From contig NZ_AP022613.1 in NCBI RefSeq assembly GCF_010730195.1, positions 186,001 to 250,000 on the forward strand: a DNA stretch of 64,000 nt, given 5' to 3'. The translations under genes were made by a program, and so were the position numbers. Below are positions 53,738-63,627 of this stretch, one piece after another. The notes under the pieces were generated by a model. The model was not told the origin of the DNA. It was given only the letters and a program-made list of their open reading frames with translations, and did no database searches. The first letter of the stretch is position 1; every line of letters begins with the position of its first letter. This DNA comes from Mycobacterium conspicuum. GTDB taxonomy: Bacteria > Actinomycetota > Actinomycetes > Mycobacteriales > Mycobacteriaceae.

Positions 53738-54412
53738 ATGAAGATCGCCAACCAGTTCACCGTCAGCGCGCCGATCGAGCAGGCCTGGGACGTGCTGTGC
53801 GACCTGGAGCAGGTGATCCCGCTGATGCCGGGCGCGCAGCTGATCGGCCACGAGGGCGAGGACTACCTGGGCAAGGTCAAGGTCAAGGTCGGGCCGGTGA
53901 CCAGCGAATTCAGCGGCAAGGTGCGGTTCGTCGAACAGGACCGTGCCCAGCACCGCGCCGTCATCGACGGCAAGGGCAAGGAGGCGCGGGGCACCGGCAA
54001 CGCGGCCGCCACCGTCACCGCCCAGCTGCACGAGGACGGTCAAAAGACCCGTGTCACCGTCGACACCGATCTGAAGATCGTCGGCAAGCTGGCCCAGTTC
54101 GGCAGCGGAATGCTGCAGCAGGTGTCGGAGAAGCTGCTGGGCCAGTTCGTGGAGTCGCTGGAAGCCAAGCTGGCCTCAGAAGGCTCAGAAGGCTCGGCAA
54201 GCCCGGCGGGCCCAGAAACGCCAGCCACGGCCAGCGCGCCGGGTACCCCGAACGGCCAAGTCGCCGGGCCCCGCCACGCCGCGCCCGCCGCCGAGCCCGC
54301 CCCCATCGACCTGCTGGAGCTCACCGGCGCCGGCCAGCTGCAGAAGTACGCTCCCGTCGCGGCGGCGGTGCTGGCCGTGCTGGTCTTGATCTGGTGGCTG
54401 GGGCGGCGCTAA
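53738..54412 (+). CDS. coxG: CoxG-like SRPBCC protein with C-terminal membrane anchor (Rv0369c-like)
   Basis: A 224-residue protein. Residues 1-~145 are a CoxG/SRPBCC fold: MKIANQFTVSAPIEQAWDVL and EDYLGKVKVKVGPVTSEFSG. An Ala/Pro-rich spacer follows, and one TM helix (VAAAVLAVLVLIWWLGRR) ends the protein. CoxG recruits CO dehydrogenase to the membrane and carries quinone. A gagagga ribosome binding site precedes the ATG. Confidence 0.9.
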   Translation: MKIANQFTVSAPIEQAWDVLCDLEQVIPLMPGAQLIGHEGEDYLGKVKVKVGPVTSEFSGKVRFVEQDRAQHRAVIDGKGKEARGTGNAAATVTAQLHEDGQKTRVTVDTDLKIVGKLAQFGSGMLQQVSEKLLGQFVESLEAKLASEGSEGSASPAGPETPATASAPGTPNGQVAGPRHAAPAAEPAPIDLLELTGAGQLQKYAPVAAAVLAVLVLIWWLGRR

Positions 54413-54418
54413 CTGGTC

Positions 54419-55627
54419 ATGAACACCCCGCTGCTGTTTCGCGGCGTCGACCTGGCGGCGTTCGCGGCGGCACTGGTGGCGCGCCTGCGCAGCGGCGGGG
54501 TCGCGGTATCAGCCAGCGGCCAAGCAACATTCGTGCAGGCGCTGCAACATCTGGTCCCGCACACCACAGCGGAGCTGTACTGGGCGGCCAGGCTGAGCCT
54601 GGTCAACCGCAGCGAAGACCTGCCCGCCTTCGACGCGGTGTTGCGCGAGGTGTTCGGCAGCATCCAGTCCGGTGACACCCGAAGGCCCGAGTCGCTGCTG
54701 CCGATTCCGGGACCCAAGACGCCCGCGGCCGGCATCGTGCAACCCGCGAGTAGCCCGGCCCAGCCGGGCTCGGACAGCGGGGCACGGCTGCCCTGGGTCA
54801 CCCGCCGGGCGGCCGATCAGGACGCGGCGGCCGCCGGCGTCGTCCTGCCCGATGTGCTACCCAGCCGCATCGCCGCGCTCGCCGACGAGCCGTTCGACCA
54901 ATTCGATGCCGACGACCTGCGGCTGCTGGGTTCGTGGTTGGAGGGCGCGGTGCCGCGCTGGCCTCGGCGCCGCAGCCTGCGGTCGGAGCCCAGCCCGCAC
55001 GGCAAGCGGATCGACCTGCGGGCCACGATCAACGCGTCGCGGCGGACCGGGTGGGAGCAGGTGCTGCTGGCGCGCACGCGCCCCCGCCGGCGTCCCCGCC
55101 GGGTCGTGCTGGTCTGCGACGTGAGCCGCTCGATGCAGCCCTACGCGGCGATCTATCTGCATCTGATGCGCGCGGCGGTGCTACATCAAGCGCGGATGCG
55201 CCCGGAGGTGTTCGCGTTCTCGACATCGCTGACCCGGCTCACCGCGGTGCTGTCGCACCGTTCCGCCGAGGTGGCGCTGGAACGCGCCAACGCGCAGGTG
55301 ACCGACCGCTACGGCGGCACGTTCATCGGCCGCAGTCTCGCCGCCCTGCTGGCGCCGCCCGACGGTAACCTGCTGCGCGGCGCGGTGGTGATCATCGCGT
55401 CCGACGGCTGGGACAGCGACCCGCCCGATGTCCTCGGGCACGCGATGGCCAGGCTGCGCCGCCGCGCGGAAGTCCTGGTCTGGCTCAATCCGCGTGCGGC
55501 ACAGCGCGAATTTCAGCCGCTGGCCGGTTCGATGGCGGCGGCGCTGCCGTTTTGCGATCTGTTCCTGCCGGCGCATTCGCTGACCGGCCTGCGCGAATTT
55601 CTGCTGGCGCTGACTCCCGTTCGATAG
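54419..55627 (+). CDS. VWA domain CoxE-like accessory protein (Rv0368c-like)
   Basis: A 402-residue protein. The C-terminal half carries a VWA-like metal site: VVLVCDVSRSMQPYAAIYL (DxSxS variant, DVSRS), GGTFIGRSLAALLA, and VVIIASDGWDSDPPDVLG. The N-terminal half has helical segments. CoxE proteins work with CoxD ATPases in maturing the Mo-Cu site. It is 6 bases after coxG and 9 before the adenylyl cyclase. Confidence 0.9.
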   Translation: MNTPLLFRGVDLAAFAAALVARLRSGGVAVSASGQATFVQALQHLVPHTTAELYWAARLSLVNRSEDLPAFDAVLREVFGSIQSGDTRRPESLLPIPGPKTPAAGIVQPASSPAQPGSDSGARLPWVTRRAADQDAAAAGVVLPDVLPSRIAALADEPFDQFDADDLRLLGSWLEGAVPRWPRRRSLRSEPSPHGKRIDLRATINASRRTGWEQVLLARTRPRRRPRRVVLVCDVSRSMQPYAAIYLHLMRAAVLHQARMRPEVFAFSTSLTRLTAVLSHRSAEVALERANAQVTDRYGGTFIGRSLAALLAPPDGNLLRGAVVIIASDGWDSDPPDVLGHAMARLRRRAEVLVWLNPRAAQREFQPLAGSMAAALPFCDLFLPAHSLTGLREFLLALTPVR

Positions 55628-55636
55628 GCTTCCGCC

Positions 55637-56968
55637 GTGCCCGGCGTGGAAGGCGTGAAAGGCGCGAACGGCGAGGTGGTAGCGGCACCCGCGCACCTCA
55701 GGGGCCCGCTGCTGCACCTCAAGTCGGCGAACGTGGAGCGCGATCGGCACTACGCCGACAGGGTGACGCGCCGGCGGCAAGTCCTCAACATCACCACCGG
55801 GATGGCCGCCGCGGTCTGCGCCAGCTTCGCGGCGATCGAATTGATGACGACGCGACTGTGGCCGGTCGCGGGGATCAACGCGGCGACGGCCCTGATCTTC
55901 GCCCTGGTTCCCCTGCTGCACCGGTTCGGTGATTTGGTGGCCCCGCTGACCCTGGTTGCCACCGCGGACACGTTCATGATCGTGGTCGGCTGGAAGATGG
56001 GCACGCACACCGGAATCGCCTTCTTCTTCGTGATGTCCGGGTTGGTGGCCGTGATGGTGCTGGGCTCCGAGCACATCGCGGTGGCCTCGTTCGTGGTGAC
56101 CACCAGCGCCGCCCTCATCATCACGATCAACTACGTCCGGCCCGTACGCACCAAGGCACAGCCGGTCTGGGCGATGGACCTTGGCTTCGCGATCTCGGCG
56201 GTCGCCGCGTGCGGGATGATCATCGCGACGGTGTGGTACACGCAGCGCGAGATGGAGGGGGCCCAGCGAGCGATCGAGCTGGAGCATGCACGCTCCGAGG
56301 CGTTGCTCACCAACATCTTGCCGACCAGCATCGCGGCCCGGCTCAAGAACCCGCATACCACGATCGTCGCCGACAAGTATGACGACGCCTCGGTGCTGTT
56401 CGCCGACATCGCCGGCTTCACCGAACGCGCCGCCCACACCACGCCGAACCAACTGGTGGCTCTGCTCAACCACGTCAACACGGCCTTCGACCAGCTCGTC
56501 GAGCGGCACGGCCTGGAAAAGATCAAAACCACCGGCGACTGCTACATGGCGGTCAGCGGCGTGCCCCAGCCGCGGCCCGATCACCTGGAGGCGCTGGCGT
56601 GCCTTGCGCTCGACCTGGCCGACGTGTCGAACCGGCTGACCGATCACACCGGCGAGCACGTGCCGATCCGCATCGGGCTCAGCGCCGGCCCCGTGGTGGC
56701 CGGCGTCGTCGGCACCGCCCGCTTCTTTTACGACGTGTGGGGCGACGCCGTCAACGTCGCCTCCCGGATGGAGTCGACCGGCGTCGAGGGGCGAATCCAG
56801 GTCCCGCAGGACGTGTACGAAAAGCTCAAGGGGGACTTCGTATTTGAGGAACGCGGCGAGATTGCGGTGAAGGGCAAGGGCCTGCTGCGCACCTGGTTTT
56901 TGGTCGGCCGACGCACGGCCAAAGAAACTAGTGAGTCAGCGGAATATCCTCTGCCGCAACGGATTTGA
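55637..56968 (+). CDS. Membrane adenylyl cyclase, Rv1625c-like
   Basis: A 443-residue protein with six TM helices between ~50 and 210, a signalling helix with RSEALLTNILPTSIAARLK, and one class III cyclase domain: VLFADIAGFTER (metal Asp), LEKIKTTGDCYMAVSG (substrate Lys, second Asp), FFYDVWGDAVNVASRM (substrate Asp, Asn, Arg). All catalytic residues are present, so a homodimer should make cAMP. Length and layout equal those of Rv1625c, but the location behind the cox genes is different, so it is probably a paralogue. It starts 9 bases after the VWA stop. Confidence 0.93.
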   Translation: MPGVEGVKGANGEVVAAPAHLRGPLLHLKSANVERDRHYADRVTRRRQVLNITTGMAAAVCASFAAIELMTTRLWPVAGINAATALIFALVPLLHRFGDLVAPLTLVATADTFMIVVGWKMGTHTGIAFFFVMSGLVAVMVLGSEHIAVASFVVTTSAALIITINYVRPVRTKAQPVWAMDLGFAISAVAACGMIIATVWYTQREMEGAQRAIELEHARSEALLTNILPTSIAARLKNPHTTIVADKYDDASVLFADIAGFTERAAHTTPNQLVALLNHVNTAFDQLVERHGLEKIKTTGDCYMAVSGVPQPRPDHLEALACLALDLADVSNRLTDHTGEHVPIRIGLSAGPVVAGVVGTARFFYDVWGDAVNVASRMESTGVEGRIQVPQDVYEKLKGDFVFEERGEIAVKGKGLLRTWFLVGRRTAKETSESAEYPLPQRI

Positions 56969-56975
56969 TGACGGG

Positions 56976-58031
56976 CTAACGCCGTTCGAACACCCACACC
57001 GAGCTGTCGCCGCGGTTGGCGACATAGACGCTGTGGCTGGCCGGATCGACCGCCACCCCCGAGGGGGCCATGCCGCCGAACTCGACGTGGCGGATATCCC
57101 TGATTTTCTCGGCCATCGTGCCGGTGACGACCCGCTTCGGACCGTCGATCACCGACACCGTCCACCCGCGGCTGTCGGTCACGTAGACGGTGTGGGTAGT
57201 CGGGTCCACCGCGACCCCCTTGGGTGCGCCTCCGACGCGCACGGTGGCGATCATGGTGCGCGCCGAGCCGTCGATCACCGACACCGTGGCGCCGTCTCGG
57301 TCGGCGACGTACACGGTGTGGGTGCCCTGGTCCACCGCCACCCCGTCCGGATAGCCGCCGGCCCACGCGGTGGCGGTGAGGGTGTGCTTCGAGCCGTCGA
57401 TCACCGACACCGTGTTGTCGCCGCCGTTGGCGGCATAGACCGTGTGGGTGCCCGGGTCGACGGCCACCGCCTGCGGGTTCCTGCCGACGAACACGGTGGC
57501 GGTGACGGTGCGGGTCGAGCCGTCGATCACCGACACGGTGTTGTCGTCGCTGTTGGCGACGTAGGCGGTGTGGGTGCCCGGGTCGACCGCCACCGCGGCC
57601 GGCTTCCTGCCGACGGGCACGGCGGCGGTGACGGTGCGTTTGGAGCCGTCGATCACCGACACGGTGTTGTCGTCGCGGTTGGTGACGTAGGCGGTGTGGC
57701 TGCCCGGGTCCACCGCCACCCCCTCGGGCTTTTTGCCGACGGGCACGGTGGCGGCGACGGTGTGTTTCGAGCCGTCGATCACCGACACCGTGTTGTCGCC
57801 GCTGTTGGTGACGTACACCGTGCGGGTTCCCGGGTCCAACGCCACCCCGACCGGGTTCTTGCCGACGGGCACGGTGACGGAAGCATATGTTGCGCCTCCG
57901 CACCTACCGAGGACCACGGCCAGCGCGGCGACACCCACGACGGCGAGCACGCCCGTCACCACCAGCCGCTGGCGCTTCCGACCCAGGCCCAGCCAGCGCT
58001 GGTCCTCTGCTGCCTCACGCTTTAAAAGCAT
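56976..58031 (-). CDS. Membrane-anchored seven-bladed beta-propeller (YVTN repeat) protein
   Basis: A 351-residue protein. A basic cytoplasmic start and one TM helix (LVVTGVLAVVGVAALAVVLG) are followed by seven repeats of about 42 residues (GVAVDPGTHTVYVTN...DNTVSVIDGSK), forming a closed propeller outside the membrane. The last blade has an insert (EKIRDIRHVEFGGMAP). Repeats 1-4 are nearly identical, suggesting recent duplications. Such propellers bind proteins or sugars; no catalytic residues are apparent. Convergent with the cyclase, 7 bases apart. Confidence 0.88.
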   Translation of the reverse strand: MLLKREAAEDQRWLGLGRKRQRLVVTGVLAVVGVAALAVVLGRCGGATYASVTVPVGKNPVGVALDPGTRTVYVTNSGDNTVSVIDGSKHTVAATVPVGKKPEGVAVDPGSHTAYVTNRDDNTVSVIDGSKRTVTAAVPVGRKPAAVAVDPGTHTAYVANSDDNTVSVIDGSTRTVTATVFVGRNPQAVAVDPGTHTVYAANGGDNTVSVIDGSKHTLTATAWAGGYPDGVAVDQGTHTVYVADRDGATVSVIDGSARTMIATVRVGGAPKGVAVDPTTHTVYVTDSRGWTVSVIDGPKRVVTGTMAEKIRDIRHVEFGGMAPSGVAVDPASHSVYVANRGDSSVWVFERR

Positions 58032-58124
58032 TTCCCCTATACACCGGCATCCCTGGCATTACCGCACCTCCGCTAGCGATTCTGCCTCTTTACGGCGGCT
58101 ACATCCACCAGGCACGCTGGACCA

Positions 58125-60245
58125 CTAGTCGGGCATCGCCGCGACGAGCTGGTCGGCGGTCAGCGGCAACGAGCGCACCCGGATGCCCAGCGCGTCGTAG
58201 ACGGCGTTGCCGATGGCCGCGGCCGTCGGGCCCTGCGCGCACTCACCCACGCCGAGCGCCGGATTGCCTTCGGCGGCAACAATTTCCACGTCGACGGCGG
58301 GAACCTCGGAGAACCGCAATATCGGGTAGGTCTCCCAGGTGTCGCTGGTGACGTTCAGCCGGTCGAAGCGCACCCGCTCCTTGAGCGTCCAGCTGGTGGC
58401 CTGGATGGCGCCGCCCTCGATCTGGTTGACCACCCCGTCGGGGTTGATGACCAGCCCGGCATCGACGGCGATCACCAGCCGGCGCACCCTGACCTCGGTG
58501 ATCGCCTCCACCTCGGCGACCACCGCGCAATACGCCGACGAGTTCTTGTACCGCGCATAGCCGATCCCGTGCCCGATCGACCCCGGCGGGGACCGGTGCG
58601 CCCACCCGGCCCGTGACGCCGCGGCGTGCAGCACCGCGCGTCCGCGCGGATCCGACAAGTGCGCCAGCCGGAACTCCAGCGGATCGCGACCCGCCGAGGC
58701 GGCGAGCTCGTCCATAAACGATTCCGCGGCAAAGACATTGAGATGAGCGCCCAGCGAGCGCAGCGCCGACGTGCGCAGCGGCATGTCGGTCAGTAGGTGG
58801 TTGGTCACCCGATGGGCCGGAAAATCGTAGCCGGGCACCGCGTTTCGTCCGGCACCGCCGCCGTGCTCCAGCGGCGGCTCCCCGCCGGCGCGGATCGGTT
58901 CACCGCCGGCGCGGTGACTGGCCGCCAGCAGCGCGTTGGTCGCCGTCGTTCCGGAACGGCCCATATAGCTGCCGCTGAAGATCTCGTGGCGCCAGGACAC
59001 CACGCTGCCGTCGTCGGCGCAATCGGCGGCGACCTCGACCACGGCCGCGGGACCAAAAGGCGCCCAAGCCAATTCATCGGAGCGCGACCAGACCACGTGC
59101 ACGGGTCGGCCGGGCACGGCCCGCGCCAGCAGCGCGGCATCCATCGCCGCGTCGTCGGCGCCGTTGTGCCCGTAGCAGCCCGCTCCCTCGACGTGGCGCA
59201 CCACCACCGCATCGACCGGCAGGTCAAGTGCCGCAGCCAATTCGCGTCGCAGCACGTGGACCCCCTGACTGTGTGACCACACCTCGAGACGGCCGCCGGG
59301 ATGCGCGAGCGCCGCCGCGGCCGACGGAGCGATCGAGGCGTGCGCCAGGTACGGCCGGTGATAGCGCGCCGAGTGCGACCTGGTCGGCGCGCGGTTGCCC
59401 GAGGCCTCTTTGAGCGCGAGCACCGACGTCTCGGCGTGCGCCGAAACCAGATACCCGGGCAGGTCGTCCTCGTCCGGCAGGGTCGGCCGCTCGTCCCAGC
59501 TGGCGGCGCGGCGCAGCCGCTCGGCGGCGCGCACCGCGACTTCTTCGCGCTCGGCCACCACCGCGAGGAATTCACCGTCCCGCACGACGGCGACCACGTC
59601 CGGCAGCGCGTCCACGGGCGCGGTGTCGACGTGGCGCAGCGTCGCGCCGCGCGACGGAGGGCGAACGACCCGTCCGTACAGCTGACCGTCGAGGCTCAGG
59701 TCGTGCAGGTAGCTCGGTCGCCCGGTCAGCTTGTCGGGGAGATCCAGCCGGGCCACGGCGGTGCCGACCAACCGATAGCCCGACTCCGGCTTCGGCGCCG
59801 CCGCGCCGGTGGCTTCGCGATCCAGCAGCATGTCGTCGGCGAGCTCCCAATAGCTGGTGCTCTGCTGGTGCGGACCGGTGATCTCACCGTCATCGACGTC
59901 CAGCTCGTCGGGCGCCACGGCCAACTTGGCCGCCGCGACCTCGAGGTAGATGGCCCGCGCCTCGGCGCACGCCTGGCGCAGCGCCGCCCCGGACAGCTGG
60001 ATCGACAAACTTCCGGCGGTAAAGCCCTCGTCGGGACTGAAATCGGTCGCCGCGGCGATCATCCGCACGCGCGTGACGTCCACGTCGAGCTCCTCGGCGG
60101 CGATCTGGGCCAATGCCGTCAACACGCCCTGACCCAGCTCCACCTTGCCGGAGCGCACTTCCACGACGCCGTCCGACCTGATCCGAATCCAGTTCGCCAG
60201 AACCGGATTGGCGGCCAGTGACAGCGGCAGGTCAGCAACGGTCAC
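58125..60245 (-). CDS. Two-subunit molybdenum hydroxylase, large subunit (isoquinoline/nicotinate dehydrogenase type)
   Basis: A 706-residue molybdopterin subunit of the IorB/NicB type. It has GKVELGQGVLTALAQIAAEEL near the N-terminus, SYLHDLSLDGQLYGRVVRPP, TSALRSLGAHLNVFAAESFM in the active-site loop, and GVGECAQGPTAAAIGNAVYD with the catalytic Glu. The domain order differs from CoxL, as in isoquinoline 1-oxidoreductase. There is no FAD-subunit gene, so electrons should go to a cytochrome or other acceptor. Its start overlaps the 2Fe-2S gene by 14 bases. No signal peptide is apparent. Substrate unknown. Confidence 0.87.
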   Translation of the reverse strand: MTVADLPLSLAANPVLANWIRIRSDGVVEVRSGKVELGQGVLTALAQIAAEELDVDVTRVRMIAAATDFSPDEGFTAGSLSIQLSGAALRQACAEARAIYLEVAAAKLAVAPDELDVDDGEITGPHQQSTSYWELADDMLLDREATGAAAPKPESGYRLVGTAVARLDLPDKLTGRPSYLHDLSLDGQLYGRVVRPPSRGATLRHVDTAPVDALPDVVAVVRDGEFLAVVAEREEVAVRAAERLRRAASWDERPTLPDEDDLPGYLVSAHAETSVLALKEASGNRAPTRSHSARYHRPYLAHASIAPSAAAALAHPGGRLEVWSHSQGVHVLRRELAAALDLPVDAVVVRHVEGAGCYGHNGADDAAMDAALLARAVPGRPVHVVWSRSDELAWAPFGPAAVVEVAADCADDGSVVSWRHEIFSGSYMGRSGTTATNALLAASHRAGGEPIRAGGEPPLEHGGGAGRNAVPGYDFPAHRVTNHLLTDMPLRTSALRSLGAHLNVFAAESFMDELAASAGRDPLEFRLAHLSDPRGRAVLHAAASRAGWAHRSPPGSIGHGIGYARYKNSSAYCAVVAEVEAITEVRVRRLVIAVDAGLVINPDGVVNQIEGGAIQATSWTLKERVRFDRLNVTSDTWETYPILRFSEVPAVDVEIVAAEGNPALGVGECAQGPTAAAIGNAVYDALGIRVRSLPLTADQLVAAMPD

Positions 60246-60705
60246 CGGCGTGCCTCATCTCCGCCGCCGCATCCAGCACCGCTGCAACGACCCGGTTATG
60301 CGAGCCGCACCGACAAAGGTTGGCGTCCAACGCCGTTCGCACCTGCGCCTCCGTCGGGTCGGGGTTTTCCGCCAACAGCGCCGCGGCGGCCACCACAATC
60401 CCCGACATGCAATACCCGCACTGCGCAGCCTGCCCGGCGATCAGAGCGCGGGCGACCGGATGCGGCGCGCCGTCGGCGCCCAGGCCCTCGACGGTGCGAA
60501 TCGATTGGTCCGCCACCGACGACGCCGGCGTCTCGCAGGAGTAGATGGGCCGCCCGTCGGCCAGCACGAAGCACGCGCCGCACAAGCTGAGGCCGCAGCC
60601 AAACCGCGTCCCCTTCAGGCCCAGGTGGTTGCGCAACACATACAGCAGCGGCGTGTCGTCTTCGGCGCTAACCTCGCAGCGCCGCCCGTTCACGGTCAGT
60701 TCCAT
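60232..60705 (-). CDS. Two-subunit molybdenum hydroxylase, 2Fe-2S subunit
   Basis: A 157-residue protein starting MELTVNGRRCEVSAEDDTPL. First cluster: CGLSLCGACFVLADGRPIYSC; second: CGYCMSGI and CRCGSHNR. The CMSG and CGSH patterns, instead of CTPG and CTGY, are typical of isoquinoline-oxidoreductase-type small subunits. ATG 60705 was preferred to GTG 60720, five residues longer. It is divergent from the GH76 gene, with 36 bases between the starts, and translationally coupled to the large subunit. Confidence 0.9.
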   Translation of the reverse strand: MELTVNGRRCEVSAEDDTPLLYVLRNHLGLKGTRFGCGLSLCGACFVLADGRPIYSCETPASSVADQSIRTVEGLGADGAPHPVARALIAGQAAQCGYCMSGIVVAAAALLAENPDPTEAQVRTALDANLCRCGSHNRVVAAVLDAAAEMRHAGDRC

Positions 60706-60741
60706 CACTCCAGCATCCACGGATTAGGGCAGGATCGACTC

Positions 60742-61875
60742 ATGGATCAGGTATGGGCGAACCGGGCGGCCACCGCCGAAACCGCGGTGACGCGGCGGCA
60801 CCTGAAACATCTCTGGGCACTGCCGGGAACGCAGTTGGGCGTGGTGTCCTGGCCGTCGGACCGCTCAGACCGGCTGTTCGCCACCTGGCACTACTGGTGG
60901 CAGGCGCACTTGCTGGACTGCCTGATCGACGCGCAGCTGCGCGACCCGCAGCCGCAACGGCGCACCAGGATCGACCGGCAGATCCGCGCGCATCGGCTGC
61001 GCAACAACTTCCGCTGGACCAACAACTACTACGACGACATGGCGTGGCTGGCGCTGGCGCTGGAACGCGCCGAGCGGTTGGTCGGTGTGCGGCGCCGCCG
61101 CGCGCTGCCCAAGCTCGCCGACCAGCTCGTCAAGGCCTGGGTGCCCGAGGACGGCGGCGGGATCCCGTGGCGCAAGCAAGACCAATTCTTCAACGCCCCG
61201 GCCAACGGGCCGGCGGGGATTTTCCTGGCCCGCTACGGCGACCGGCTGAAAAGGGCCGAGCAGATGGGGGACTGGATCGACCAGACGTTGATCGACCCGG
61301 AGACCCACCTGGTGTTCGACGGCATCAAGGGCGGTTCGCTGGTGCGCCTGCAGTACACCTACTGCCAGGGTGTGGTGCTCGGGCTGGAAACCGAGTTGGC
61401 GGCCCGTACCGGAGCGGAGGCCCGGCAGCGGCACGCGGCGCGGGTGCAGCGGCTGGTCGCCGCCGTCAACGAGCACATGGCGCCGTCGGGTGTCCTGCAG
61501 GGCGCCGGCGGCGGCGACGGCGGCCTGTTCGCGGGTGTCACCGCGCGTTATCTCGCGCTGGTCGCCACCACGCTGCCGGGGGAGTCGGCCGACGACGCCG
61601 TGGCCCGCGACACCGCCCGCAAGATCGTGTTGTCCAGCGCGAAATCGGCGTGGGATTACCGGCAGACCGTCGACGGCCTGCCGATGTTCGGGTCCTTCTG
61701 GGACCGTGACGCGCAGCTGCCGACAGTGGGCGGCGACCAGGGCCAATTTGTAGCGGGCGCGGTGACCAGTTCGCAGATTCCCGAACGGGACCTGTCGGTG
61801 CAGTTGTCGGGCTGGATGCTGATGGAGGCGGCCTACAGCGTCACCGCTGAGTCGTCCGACTCATCGGTCGCCTGA
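60742..61875 (+). CDS. Glycoside hydrolase family 76 protein (Rv0365c-like)
   Basis: A 377-residue (alpha/alpha)6-barrel protein. The double-Asp NNYYDDMAWLALAL near residue 98 is the catalytic signature of GH76 endo-alpha-1,6-mannanases. GGGIPWRKQDQFFNAPANGP and YTYCQGVVLG are further barrel motifs. No signal peptide is seen, so it may act in the cytoplasm on mannosides such as lipomannan precursors (inference). The ATG at 60742 was chosen; longer frames are antisense to the molybdenum hydroxylase. It overlaps the convergent DedA gene by 43 bases. Confidence 0.87.
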   Translation: MDQVWANRAATAETAVTRRHLKHLWALPGTQLGVVSWPSDRSDRLFATWHYWWQAHLLDCLIDAQLRDPQPQRRTRIDRQIRAHRLRNNFRWTNNYYDDMAWLALALERAERLVGVRRRRALPKLADQLVKAWVPEDGGGIPWRKQDQFFNAPANGPAGIFLARYGDRLKRAEQMGDWIDQTLIDPETHLVFDGIKGGSLVRLQYTYCQGVVLGLETELAARTGAEARQRHAARVQRLVAAVNEHMAPSGVLQGAGGGDGGLFAGVTARYLALVATTLPGESADDAVARDTARKIVLSSAKSAWDYRQTVDGLPMFGSFWDRDAQLPTVGGDQGQFVAGAVTSSQIPERDLSVQLSGWMLMEAAYSVTAESSDSSVA

Positions 61876-62516
61876 GCGGGCTTGCGCCGCCCGCGGTACC
61901 CGCGCCAGGCCGCGATGAACGCGGGAATCATCGACACGAACAAAATGGCCAGGATGATCTTTTCCAGGTTCTGGTGTACGAACGGCACGTTGCCCAGGAA
62001 GTAGCCGGCCACCGTGACTCCGCCACCCCACAGGACCCCGCCGACGATGTCGAAGCCCAGATACACCGGATACCGCATGTACGACACCCCGGCGACCACC
62101 GGGGTGAACGTCCGCACGAACGGCATGAACCGCGCCAGGATGATCGCCCACGGCCCGTACTTCTCGAAGAACGCGTGCGACTCCGTCACATAGTGCTGCT
62201 TGAAGAAGCGCGAGTCTTCCTTTTTGAACAGCGCGGGACCGATCCGGCGGCCGATGAAGTACCCGGTCTGGTCACCAAGCACGGCGACGACGGCGACCGC
62301 CGGGGCCAGCACCCAGATGTCCAGCGTGCCGTGGGCGGCCAGCAACCCGCCGGTGAACAGCAGTGACTCACCCGGCAGCAGCGGGAACAGCAGCCCGGTC
62401 TCCACGAAGACGATGACGAGGATCGTCGGCAATACCGCCGAGGCGAACAGACCCTGGGGTCCGATCCAAAACATCGGGTCGAGGATGCTCCCCGAGGCCA
62501 GCACGGTGGTGCTCAT
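61833..62516 (-). CDS. DedA family membrane protein (Rv0364-like)
   Basis: A 227-residue protein, the same length as Rv0364. It has several TM helices and the DedA motifs ETGLLFPLLPGESLLFTGG, GDQTGYFIGRRIG and ILARFMPFVRTFTPVVAG with the conserved Arg residues. DedA proteins flip or scramble lipids such as undecaprenyl phosphate or phospholipids. It is divergent from fba and convergent, with overlap, with the GH76 gene. Confidence 0.92.
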   Translation of the reverse strand: MSTTVLASGSILDPMFWIGPQGLFASAVLPTILVIVFVETGLLFPLLPGESLLFTGGLLAAHGTLDIWVLAPAVAVVAVLGDQTGYFIGRRIGPALFKKEDSRFFKQHYVTESHAFFEKYGPWAIILARFMPFVRTFTPVVAGVSYMRYPVYLGFDIVGGVLWGGGVTVAGYFLGNVPFVHQNLEKIILAILFVSMIPAFIAAWRGYRGRRKPAQATDESDDSAVTL

Positions 62517-62592
62517 GATGCTTCAACATACCGGCGTTGCCATACTGGGCAGCGCCACCATCGGGGCCCAGTCGTCAGGAAGGAAGTCCCTC

Positions 62593-63627
<1,035 letters not shown>

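Noticed and set aside
60145..60741. 199-residue N-terminal extension of the GH76 protein
   Set aside because: It is antisense to both molybdenum hydroxylase genes; the family domain starts just after ATG 60742.
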